DNA of 35,374 nt from Leptospirales bacterium (GTDB lineage Bacteria > Spirochaetota > Leptospiria > Leptospirales > Leptonemataceae), in contig JAEUSB010000034.1 in assembly GCA_016788865.1 (NCBI GenBank), positions 1-35,374 of the forward strand, given 5' to 3'. Below, in pieces: positions 17,403-23,729 of this stretch. The stretch's first letter is position 1, and each line of letters begins with the position of its first letter. The notes under the pieces are model-generated. The model was given only the letters and a program-made list of their open reading frames with translations, ran no database searches and was not told where the DNA came from. A program made the position numbers and the translations under genes.

Positions 17403-18129
17403 CCCCGCGACCAAGTTGTCCAAGTACCGTTGACACGAAGTTGTCCAACCCTGCTTCCATTACGTGGGGTGGAACCTGGCCACCGATCAGCAATCCCGAG
17501 ATTCCATGGACCATGCTCCAGGCAGAGAATGATACTGTCATTGCGTCGGCTTCTGTCTTAAAATGCCCTGAAGCCTGTCCATCAGCAATGATACGAACCA
17601 GTCCCTGGAAGGCGCGCTGCCCGGCAAGCTGCAGCGATTCTGGATGGTCATCGCAGTCAAGCACGCGCGAGAACATTAACTGCGTTCGCGCCGGATGCGC
17701 AGTTGCCAACCGTACGTAACCCTGACCGGCGCGCAAAAGTCGCTCCTGAGGATTGCTGGCTGATGCGTAGGCACTTTCCATGGCATCGCCTAGATCTACA
17801 AAGCCGCGTTCTGCCAGCGCGAAGAGCAAGTCCAGCTTGCGAGGAAAATGTCGGTACGGTGCCGCATGGCTTACGGCAAGGCCAGCTGCAACATCACGCA
17901 AACTGAGATTTTCAGAACCAATCTCTTCGAGCATTTGTTCGGCCTTCTCAAGGATGGCGCGGCGAAGGTCGCCATGATGATACGGCTTTTCGGTGGTCTT
18001 TTCGCCTTTTCCGCCGGACCCTGCGGGAAGCGTTCCCTTTGCCCGGCTCGCCGAGCCTGGGCGCCGGGACTTCCCTGCCGACGGAATGTTGACAGTGACT
18101 ACTTTTTTTCTTGACGGACGCTCGGCCAT
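17377..18129 (-). CDS. TetR-family transcriptional regulator with WHG-type C-terminal domain
   Basis: The 250-residue repressor has an unusual basic, Gly/Lys-rich N-terminal tail (1-48), then the TetR helix-turn-helix YHHGDLRRAILEKAEQML (about 50-67) to VSHAAPYRHFPRKLDLL (86-102). The C-terminal ligand domain has the AWSMVHGISGLL segment typical of the WHG group. It is divergent from a two-gene membrane operon; an inverted repeat covering its own start codon and the -10 of that operon suggests it represses both. No Shine-Dalgarno precedes the ATG. It converges on the folP-like gene with a 26-base antisense overlap. Confidence 0.88.
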   Translation of the reverse strand: MAERPSRKKVVTVNIPSAGKSRRPGSASRAKGTLPAGSGGKGEKTTEKPYHHGDLRRAILEKAEQMLEEIGSENLSLRDVAAGLAVSHAAPYRHFPRKLDLLFALAERGFVDLGDAMESAYASASNPQERLLRAGQGYVRLATAHPARTQLMFSRVLDCDDHPESLQLAGQRAFQGLVRIIADGQASGHFKTEADAMTVSFSAWSMVHGISGLLIGGQVPPHVMEAGLDNFVSTVLGQLGRGVNANGSGS

Positions 18130-18138
18130 GTTTACAAT
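18111..18138 (+). promoter_or_regulatory. Sigma-70-like promoter of the membrane operon
   Basis: TTGACG (18111-18116) and TACAAT (18133-18138) are separated by 16 bases, each hexamer 5 of 6 to consensus. The promoter lies over the first codons of tetR and points to the gene at 18229. The -10 sits inside the operator palindrome at 18128-18146. Confidence 0.5.
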
Positions 18139-18146
18139 GTCTACAT
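18128..18146. promoter_or_regulatory. Candidate TetR operator
   Basis: The 19-base site ATGTTTACAATGTCTACAT has the symmetric pattern ATGTnnACAnTGTnnACAT. It overlaps the tetR start codon and the -10 of the rightward promoter, the usual place for autorepression and repression of a divergent operon. Binding by the neighbouring TetR protein is inferred from position. Confidence 0.55.
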
Positions 18147-18159
18147 TCGCTGAGCGTCT

Positions 18160-18193
18160 GTCAACTGATTGCTGCGGTCAACTGATTGCTGCA
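18160..18193. repeat. Two tandem 17-bp repeats in the tetR-membrane operon spacer
   Basis: GTCAACTGATTGCTGCG (18160-18176) is followed directly by a copy differing only in the last base (18177-18193). On the minus strand each unit carries TTGAC, a -35-like element facing tetR, so the duplication may create two alternative -35 positions or a second protein site. Confidence 0.7.
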
Positions 18194-18228
18194 GCGGGCA
18201 GGATTGATGCTCCCGTAAGGAGAAGCTT

Positions 18229-19167
18229 ATGAACCTGGTTATTCGATCTTTGAAGTCCAATCCGCCGTTGGCCTTCGCAGTGGGCTACAATGCACTTCTT
18301 GTCCTCATACTCGTGCCGCTGGCATTTTTTGATCAGCGGCTCATCACCGGCCAACCAATGTGGATAAAGCCGGTGAAATTCGCAATCTCACTGGTCCTCT
18401 ATTCCGGAACGATTGCGGTGATACTGAACCAGCTCGATCGGCCGCGCGCTGTGCGAATCATCTCGTGGATTGTTTCCATATCGGGATTGATCGAAATGGT
18501 TTGCATTGTGGGTCAGGTGCTCCGGGGAGTGGGCAGCCATTTCAATCAAGATACGGCTTTCGACGGTGCCGTCTTTTCGGTGATGGGAATTTCTATTTCA
18601 GTGCTGTGGATTTCACATATCTGGGCATCGGTTTTGCTGCTGAAGTCAAAACTGGCCGATCCGGTGCTGTTAACTGGAATTCGCGGTGGCATGCTTGTAT
18701 CAGCATTCGGAATGGTTATCGCTTTTATCATGACAATGCCGGGATTTGACGGACCGATCACCATGAATTCTCTGGGAATGCCTCTGGCGACCGGACACGC
18801 AGTGGGGGCACCAGAGAACGGACCAGGATTTGGAATCATGGGTTGGAGCCTACTGGGTGGAGATCTGCGAGTAAGTCACTTTGTGGGATTGCATGCGATG
18901 CAGATCGTTCCACTTCTTGCCTGGGCTTTATCCGGAGGAGGCACTCATTCGACCGCCCGTGCAATCCTGAGCCGGAATCTGGTTCGCGGGTTCAGCGTGA
19001 GTTACGCAGTCGTAGTTGCAACCCTGCTTGCACAAGCAATGCGCGGGATTCCGTTTAATCGAATCGACTCATGGACCATGAATGGGTATTTGATAGCACT
19101 GGGCGTGCTGGTAGTAAGTTTGCTCCCTGCAATTGTGATGAATAAAGAAAAGGCTATAAGGAGTTAA
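18229..19167 (+). CDS. Polytopic membrane protein of unknown function
   Basis: This 312-residue protein has about eight hydrophobic segments and no enzyme signature that I recognise. Notable conserved-looking parts are MWIKPVKFAISLVLYS, GHAVGAPENGPG and RVSHFVGLHAMQIVPLLAWAL, where histidines and glycines sit in or near membrane segments and could bind a cofactor or lipid. A strong Shine-Dalgarno TAAGGAG (18216-18222) precedes the ATG. The next gene follows after 2 bases. The operon is probably under control of the divergent TetR regulator. Confidence 0.8.
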   Translation: MNLVIRSLKSNPPLAFAVGYNALLVLILVPLAFFDQRLITGQPMWIKPVKFAISLVLYSGTIAVILNQLDRPRAVRIISWIVSISGLIEMVCIVGQVLRGVGSHFNQDTAFDGAVFSVMGISISVLWISHIWASVLLLKSKLADPVLLTGIRGGMLVSAFGMVIAFIMTMPGFDGPITMNSLGMPLATGHAVGAPENGPGFGIMGWSLLGGDLRVSHFVGLHAMQIVPLLAWALSGGGTHSTARAILSRNLVRGFSVSYAVVVATLLAQAMRGIPFNRIDSWTMNGYLIALGVLVVSLLPAIVMNKEKAIRS

Positions 19168-19169
19168 AA

Positions 19170-19604
19170 ATGGATGCGGGTATAATCTTTAAGATATGCA
19201 ATATGGCAGCACTCGCTGCCTGGATTTTGCTGATAGTGTTTCCCGGGAAATCCTACACGCGAGTGTTCACAGTTTCGATTATGAGTTCGCTTGTGTTTGC
19301 AATCGCTTATACGATTAGCATTGGAATCTCGTTTGGAACAAAAGGTGGGTTTGGCTCGCTGGAAGAAGTGGCGTTGTTGTTTCAGAATCCCTATGCACTA
19401 CTTGCTGGCTGGATTCACTACCTCGCATTCGATCTATTTGTAGGCAGCTGGATTTCGGCGCATGCGGCAAAGCACTCGATTTCGCGCTGGTTGATCCTAC
19501 CCTGCCAGTTTTTGACGTTCATGTTTGGCCCCATCGGCCTTATGTCGTATTTTTTGCTGCGGGTTCTGATCAGGCGGGAGACGATTTTCGAACAGCCGTT
19601 CTGA
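19170..19604 (+). CDS. ABA4-like (DUF4281-type) membrane protein
   Basis: The 144-residue protein has four hydrophobic segments and the pattern NPYALLAGWIHYLAFDLFVGSW followed by FMFGPIGLMSYFLLR, which I recognise as the ABA4-like family. Plant ABA4 is needed for neoxanthin formation, but bacterial members are uncharacterised and no carotenoid genes are next to this one. A Shine-Dalgarno TAAGGAG (19157-19163) overlaps the end of the upstream membrane gene, so the two are translationally linked. Confidence 0.75.
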   Translation: MDAGIIFKICNMAALAAWILLIVFPGKSYTRVFTVSIMSSLVFAIAYTISIGISFGTKGGFGSLEEVALLFQNPYALLAGWIHYLAFDLFVGSWISAHAAKHSISRWLILPCQFLTFMFGPIGLMSYFLLRVLIRRETIFEQPF

Positions 19605-19658
19605 GTTTTGTGGAGGAGTTGCGGCCTGAGCTCGAAATAAAAAATTCACTCCAAATAC

Positions 19659-19687
19659 TTGACAAATGTATGGCCAACATTAGTTTG
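19659..19687 (+). promoter_or_regulatory. Promoter with embedded inverted repeat before the polymerase cassette
   Basis: A perfect -35 TTGACA (19659-19664) is followed by AATGT-N7-ACATT (19665-19681), an inverted repeat that fills the 17-base spacer, and then a weak -10 (TAGTTT at 19681 or the next frame). A repressor bound here would block the polymerase. Transcription from it would start at or beside the ATG at 19693, so the mRNA may be leaderless. It does not match the E. coli, Gram-positive or published Leptospira LexA boxes as I know them. Confidence 0.4.
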
Positions 19688-19692
19688 TATTG

Positions 19693-20415
19693 ATGCAAGA
19701 ACTTGCACATACGAATCTAACTCCGCTGGCCACATTGTCCCCGTTTGAAGACCTGGATCACTGGAACTTTACAGGACTTCTAACGGGCAAAAGTGGGATA
19801 TTTCATCTTTCGCATGTCTGGCAGATTCAGTTTCTGTTGCAAAACCATCGCATCCTTGTCATCGATTGTGCTATTCGCTTTAATGCCTTTTTTCTTGCAG
19901 AAGAAGCACATCGACTTGGATTGCAAAGTGAAGCGGTACTGGGGTCTATACTCGTCCAGCGTGCATTTACTCCGTACCAAATCCTGGACGTAATTACAGG
20001 CATTCTCTCCAAAAGCCATCGTCCTTCGCCAACAACATACTTCTTGCTCGCACCCATGAAACAATTTTTCGACGGAGATGTTTCAGAAGAGGAAGGAAAG
20101 TTTCTATTGCAAAAAATGCTCAGCGTAATTCGCAACATCCAGGCAGAAGGGATTCCTTTCTTGATAGTAGAGAAAGAATCGTATGATCATCCATCCTTTG
20201 CACCAGCATTCCAGGATCTAATCCAACTTGCAAATCCGCTCTGGCAGCTTACGCAACGCGATGGCTCGTATTCACTGAAGGCAAGAAGACTGCCTGAAAT
20301 TCAGGGGCAGAGATCAAAGGCCATGGATTTTCACTCTCCTTCCTCTCGCGAACCACGCATTATTCTCGAACGGCCGGACTTCTCCAGTTCGCAATCGTAT
20401 CGGAGAATTGCATAA
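19693..20415 (+). CDS. RecA/ImuA-fold protein of a polymerase cassette
   Basis: This 240-residue protein looks like a diverged RecA/Rad51-type domain. ILVIDCAIRFNAFFLAEEAHRLGL (about 54-77) matches the strand-helix in RadA-like proteins that reads DgaNxFdpyxiaxlaxrlGL, and VLGSILVQRAFTPYQILDVI (82-101) matches their RAFTxxQL segment; YFLLAPMKQFFDGDVSEEE (116-134) fits the Walker-B strand region but has Ala for the acidic residue. The P-loop is degenerate: GLLTGKS (28-34) is one residue short of Walker A. It is probably a non-ATPase RecA-like partner, as ImuA is. TTG at 19690 precedes the ATG, which lacks a Shine-Dalgarno. The stop and next start overlap as TAATG. The fold assignment is from pattern, not from a search. 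Confidence 0.7.
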   Translation: MQELAHTNLTPLATLSPFEDLDHWNFTGLLTGKSGIFHLSHVWQIQFLLQNHRILVIDCAIRFNAFFLAEEAHRLGLQSEAVLGSILVQRAFTPYQILDVITGILSKSHRPSPTTYFLLAPMKQFFDGDVSEEEGKFLLQKMLSVIRNIQAEGIPFLIVEKESYDHPSFAPAFQDLIQLANPLWQLTQRDGSYSLKARRLPEIQGQRSKAMDFHSPSSREPRIILERPDFSSSQSYRRIA

Positions 20416-20726
20416 TGGGTCGAACGCATCTACCCTACTCCATGCAAATTGAGCTGATTGATAGTCGGCTCAAAAACTTACGGCGCGCTCTCAGAAAAGA
20501 GGATCAAAAGGTATTTGATAGGCTTTTGCGTTATGCGCGCATGCAAATCCAGGCCGGCGCCATGGCTTCAAATCCAAACCCTTTTGATTCTATGGCATTA
20601 ACCATGCTCATTGAACTTCAAAAACAACTCGATGCTCATCAGGCTCAACTCTCCCAGATGAAACAACAGCTTGATACCTTACAAACAAGTATCATCCGGA
20701 GCGCGGGCAATGGGGCAAATAAGTGA
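20415..20726 (+). CDS. Small helical protein of the polymerase cassette
   Basis: This 103-residue protein matches no family that I recognise. It is predicted to be nearly all helix: a basic stretch (SRLKNLRRALRKEDQKVFDRLLRYARM, residues 17-43) that could touch DNA, a loop NPNPFD, and a Gln/Leu-rich coiled coil (LIELQKQLDAHQAQLSQMKQQLDTLQ, about 65-90). It overlaps the RecA-like gene by 1 base and the polymerase gene by 17, so all three proteins are made together. Its size and place resemble an adaptor between the other two, which is inference. Confidence 0.75.
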   Translation: MGRTHLPYSMQIELIDSRLKNLRRALRKEDQKVFDRLLRYARMQIQAGAMASNPNPFDSMALTMLIELQKQLDAHQAQLSQMKQQLDTLQTSIIRSAGNGANK

Positions 20727-23079
20727 AACTCAAACCTTCAGCGGCACGCTGTTCGACGTATACAATCTCGAAGATGAAATACACGTCTGGATGCTTGGAC
20801 CGGACGGACCCAGACATTTCCTGGATCACTACAGACCTGTAATTTTTGCAGACGGCCCTTCAAAAGTAATCCACCGCCTCGTCGATAGACTCAACCAGCT
20901 CGGGGCTATTTATGGTACACCGGTGTGGACTATTCGAACTCACTTCTATCTAAATGAACCCAGGCGAGTGTTAAAGATTCAAATCGCAAAACCCTCCATA
21001 CTGAGCAAAATTACCCGCAAACTCTACGCGCTGTATGGCAAACTCGATCTGTATCATTCTGATATTGAAATTCCCACCGGATATATGTTTGAGAAAAATA
21101 TATATCCGCTCTGTAAACTCACTCTCACGTTCCGGAGTACAGGCCGCGGGGATATGATTCAAACCCTGAATCCATCAACTAAGATCATTGATCTTGAGTA
21201 TGAAATTCCAGCGTTCAAGAAGCTTGGAATGCGCCTGGCTAAAAGCCCCAGGCTTGGCCTTGCCGGAAATCCACTGGTATTGGAATTGCCGGATGGCTCA
21301 GAGACCCAGGTCTCAAGCTCCAATGAACTTGCTTTTTTAAACGAGATCAACTCCCTGCTCGCCACCACAGATCCCGACATCATTCTTACTTCTTTTGGAG
21401 ATCAGATCATCTTTCCGGAACTCTTTGCCATGGCCCAGAAACACAATCTGCCACTTCTATTTGACAGGCACGGTCATCACAGTCTCAGAAAGATTGTTCG
21501 CAAAGGTAAAAGTTTCAATACGTATGGCAGCTGGATATTTCGCGCCCCATCCTATCCACTCTTTGGACGATTGCACGTAGACTCTCAAAATTCATTTGTA
21601 TTTAAAGAAGCCCAGCTAACAGGGATTCTTGAGCTTGCCAGGCTTGCACGCACCCCCATTCAGCGAATGGCCAGACAGTCAACAGGCGGTGCCCTCACAT
21701 CGATTGAAACCGGTGTGGCCATCAGAAAGCACTACCTGGTTCCCTGGCAGAAAAGCTCAGTTGAGCAACCGCGAACCGCTTACGATCTGCTCATGGCAGA
21801 TAAAGGCGGACTCATATTTGTGCCCAATTCGTCTAGCGTGAGCGTATTTGAAAACGTAGCCCAGCTTGATTTCAGCCAGATGTATCCAACCATCATGGTA
21901 CATCATAATATTTCGCCTGAATGCGTAAACTGTCCCTGCTGCGCCAGCAATCCCTCAGCTCCCCGGGTTCCTGAGTCCAGTGTGCACATCTGTGTCAAAC
22001 GCCGTGGTGTTGTATCAGATGCACTGGCGCACATACTCAAACGCAGAAAGCATTACAAAGAACAAATAGCTCTGATCAAACAAGAATCGGCGGAAATCTC
22101 CCGGACTCTCCAGGCAGCACAGCAGAGCAATCATCTGCAAAAGGAAAGACAAGAACTCCAACGTCTTCTCGACAACTATGAAACACGGCAGAATAGCCTG
22201 AAATGGATGCTCGTTACATCATTCGGGTATCTGGGATTCAGAAACGCAAAATTTGGACGGCTGGAAAGCCATGAAAGCGTTACGGCTTTCGGAAGAGAGA
22301 AACTACTGATAGCCAAGGAACTTGCAGAGGAACAGGGATATTCCCTTTCGCATGCAATTACAGATTGTATTTTCATTAACCGTCAGGGCGCACCTCTCGA
22401 CCTCGATGATTTAAAACTTCTCGCAAACCGAATTGGACAGACAACTAAAGTCGACATGTCGCTCGATGGTATTTACAGCTGGATTATTTTTCTACCATCA
22501 CGTCAGGATGAACTACTACCGGTAATGAACCGCTACTGCGGCCGGTTTACCAATGGAACCATTAAGTACAGAGGCGTTGCAGCGCGCAGAAAAGATACGG
22601 CCACATTCCACAAGGAAGCGCAGCTTGCTGTACTATCACTGATGGCACAGGCAACGTCCATTCAGGAGCTTCGACAACTGCATGATCAGGTAGACAAAGT
22701 CATTCAGGATTACGAATCTCGTCTTATCAATCGCCAGGTTCCCTGGCAGGACCTTGTCTTGCGAAAAACAGCAAGCCGCGAACTCGGACAGTACAAAGTC
22801 CACAATGCTACCTATCTTACAATGAAACAGCTCGAAACTCTCTCACTTGAAGTTCAGGCAGGTGAAAAGGTCAGATACGTTGTGTTGAATGCAAAACATC
22901 CAGACAAGTCAAAACGAGTAATGTCCGAGGAACGTGCTTCTCAGACAGATACTCCCATTCAGTATGATACTGCGTACTACGTAAAACTTTTACGTGAAGG
23001 ATTCCAGGAAATCTGGGGATTCTTTGCGCCGGCGGATTATTTCAATTACGATCCACAGCTCCCATTATTCAAAACTTGA
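20710..23079 (+). CDS. Family B DNA polymerase, proofreading-dead, with C-terminal clamp motif
   Basis: This 789-residue polymerase has motif A DFSQMYPTI (Asp387), motif B KWMLVTSFGYLGF (Lys498, with Thr where Asn is usual), motif C HAITDCIF (Asp552; the first Asp of DTD is Ile) and the RGVAARRKDT block (621-630). Asp387 and Asp552 match the two metal ligands, so catalysis is plausible. The exonuclease domain is present by length, but the Exo I region (about 165-180) has no DxE and the Exo II region (222-240) lacks its Asp. A cysteine cluster (405, 408, 410, 411, 428) lies after motif A. The C-terminus DPQLPLFKT holds a QLxLF beta-clamp motif (783-787). The open TTG at 20671 is rejected in favour of ATG 20710, which has GGAG upstream. 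It resembles PolB2-like polymerases rather than E. coli Pol II. Likely role: damage-tolerance synthesis. Confidence 0.88.
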   Translation: MGQISETQTFSGTLFDVYNLEDEIHVWMLGPDGPRHFLDHYRPVIFADGPSKVIHRLVDRLNQLGAIYGTPVWTIRTHFYLNEPRRVLKIQIAKPSILSKITRKLYALYGKLDLYHSDIEIPTGYMFEKNIYPLCKLTLTFRSTGRGDMIQTLNPSTKIIDLEYEIPAFKKLGMRLAKSPRLGLAGNPLVLELPDGSETQVSSSNELAFLNEINSLLATTDPDIILTSFGDQIIFPELFAMAQKHNLPLLFDRHGHHSLRKIVRKGKSFNTYGSWIFRAPSYPLFGRLHVDSQNSFVFKEAQLTGILELARLARTPIQRMARQSTGGALTSIETGVAIRKHYLVPWQKSSVEQPRTAYDLLMADKGGLIFVPNSSSVSVFENVAQLDFSQMYPTIMVHHNISPECVNCPCCASNPSAPRVPESSVHICVKRRGVVSDALAHILKRRKHYKEQIALIKQESAEISRTLQAAQQSNHLQKERQELQRLLDNYETRQNSLKWMLVTSFGYLGFRNAKFGRLESHESVTAFGREKLLIAKELAEEQGYSLSHAITDCIFINRQGAPLDLDDLKLLANRIGQTTKVDMSLDGIYSWIIFLPSRQDELLPVMNRYCGRFTNGTIKYRGVAARRKDTATFHKEAQLAVLSLMAQATSIQELRQLHDQVDKVIQDYESRLINRQVPWQDLVLRKTASRELGQYKVHNATYLTMKQLETLSLEVQAGEKVRYVVLNAKHPDKSKRVMSEERASQTDTPIQYDTAYYVKLLREGFQEIWGFFAPADYFNYDPQLPLFKT

Positions 23080-23090
23080 ATTCTGAACTA

Positions 23091-23702
23091 TTACTTACGC
23101 TTTGAACCTTTTGCTCCTTTCTTCCCGCTTTTGCTTTTTGCCGCGCGTCCTGTGAGCCCCCTGGCCTTTTGTCCCGGCTTAGCCGATTTGGGTCCGCGGC
23201 CAGATACGCCGTCAGTCATGGATTTCCCTTTGGTGGCAACCGCATCCACGGGTTCCACATACGATAGATGATTTGCAATGTGCATGGTATGCAACTTCTC
23301 AAAGTCTGGTTTCTTCAATTGATCGTAGAGTGGATGGACGGCCATCGATCCATTGTATTCTCGAAAGGTCTTCAGCGCCTTCCGCAAGCGCTTCATTGCC
23401 GCATCGCTGTCTCCTTCAGCAAACTTCCTTGGAGCACTTGGATTGAAAATGCCTTTCGCCATGTAGCCGCGCTTTGTCATCCTGGAAAACGACCATTGGC
23501 CCAGGGTCTTACGAATTATCGCGGGCAGGAGCATTGGATACTTAGACATCGACTGTTCAATTGCTTCAGCAGTATGATTCAATATTTGAGAAAACGACCA
23601 GGTGCCACTCGTTTGAATGGCTTTCGCCCGAACCAAGCGGTCCAGCTCGCTTTCCACCTCACTCAAATCTGAAAAACGTACCTCTCGAACCATACCTTTC
23701 AT
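23091..23702 (-). CDS. DUF1569/DinB-like protein with basic tail
   Basis: The 203-residue protein has a DinB-like four-helix bundle of the DUF1569 type: GTWSFSQILNHTAEAIEQSM and, near the end of the domain, TMHIANHLSYV, whose histidines could bind a metal. Function is unknown. After about residue 150 comes a low-complexity tail rich in Lys, Ser, Gly and Ala (KSGKKGAKGSKRK), like the tail on GatA four kilobases away. A TTG at 23726 and a second ATG at 23693 are alternative starts; the latter has AAAGG just before it. It ends 11 bases from the convergent polymerase gene and is the last gene of the gatC-gatA-lipoprotein run. Confidence 0.72.
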   Translation of the reverse strand: MKGMVREVRFSDLSEVESELDRLVRAKAIQTSGTWSFSQILNHTAEAIEQSMSKYPMLLPAIIRKTLGQWSFSRMTKRGYMAKGIFNPSAPRKFAEGDSDAAMKRLRKALKTFREYNGSMAVHPLYDQLKKPDFEKLHTMHIANHLSYVEPVDAVATKGKSMTDGVSGRGPKSAKPGQKARGLTGRAAKSKSGKKGAKGSKRK

Positions 23703-23729
23703 AACCAGAACCCCATCCTCAACCAAGAT

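Noticed and set aside
19659..19700. Leptospira-type LexA box TTTG-N5-CAAA before the polymerase cassette
   Set aside because: I looked for it and found only mismatched or wrongly spaced partial matches, so no LexA site is claimed.
20671..20709. TTG start adding 13 residues to the polymerase
   Set aside because: These codons lie deep in the upstream gene and ATG 20710 has a GGAG element at suitable distance.
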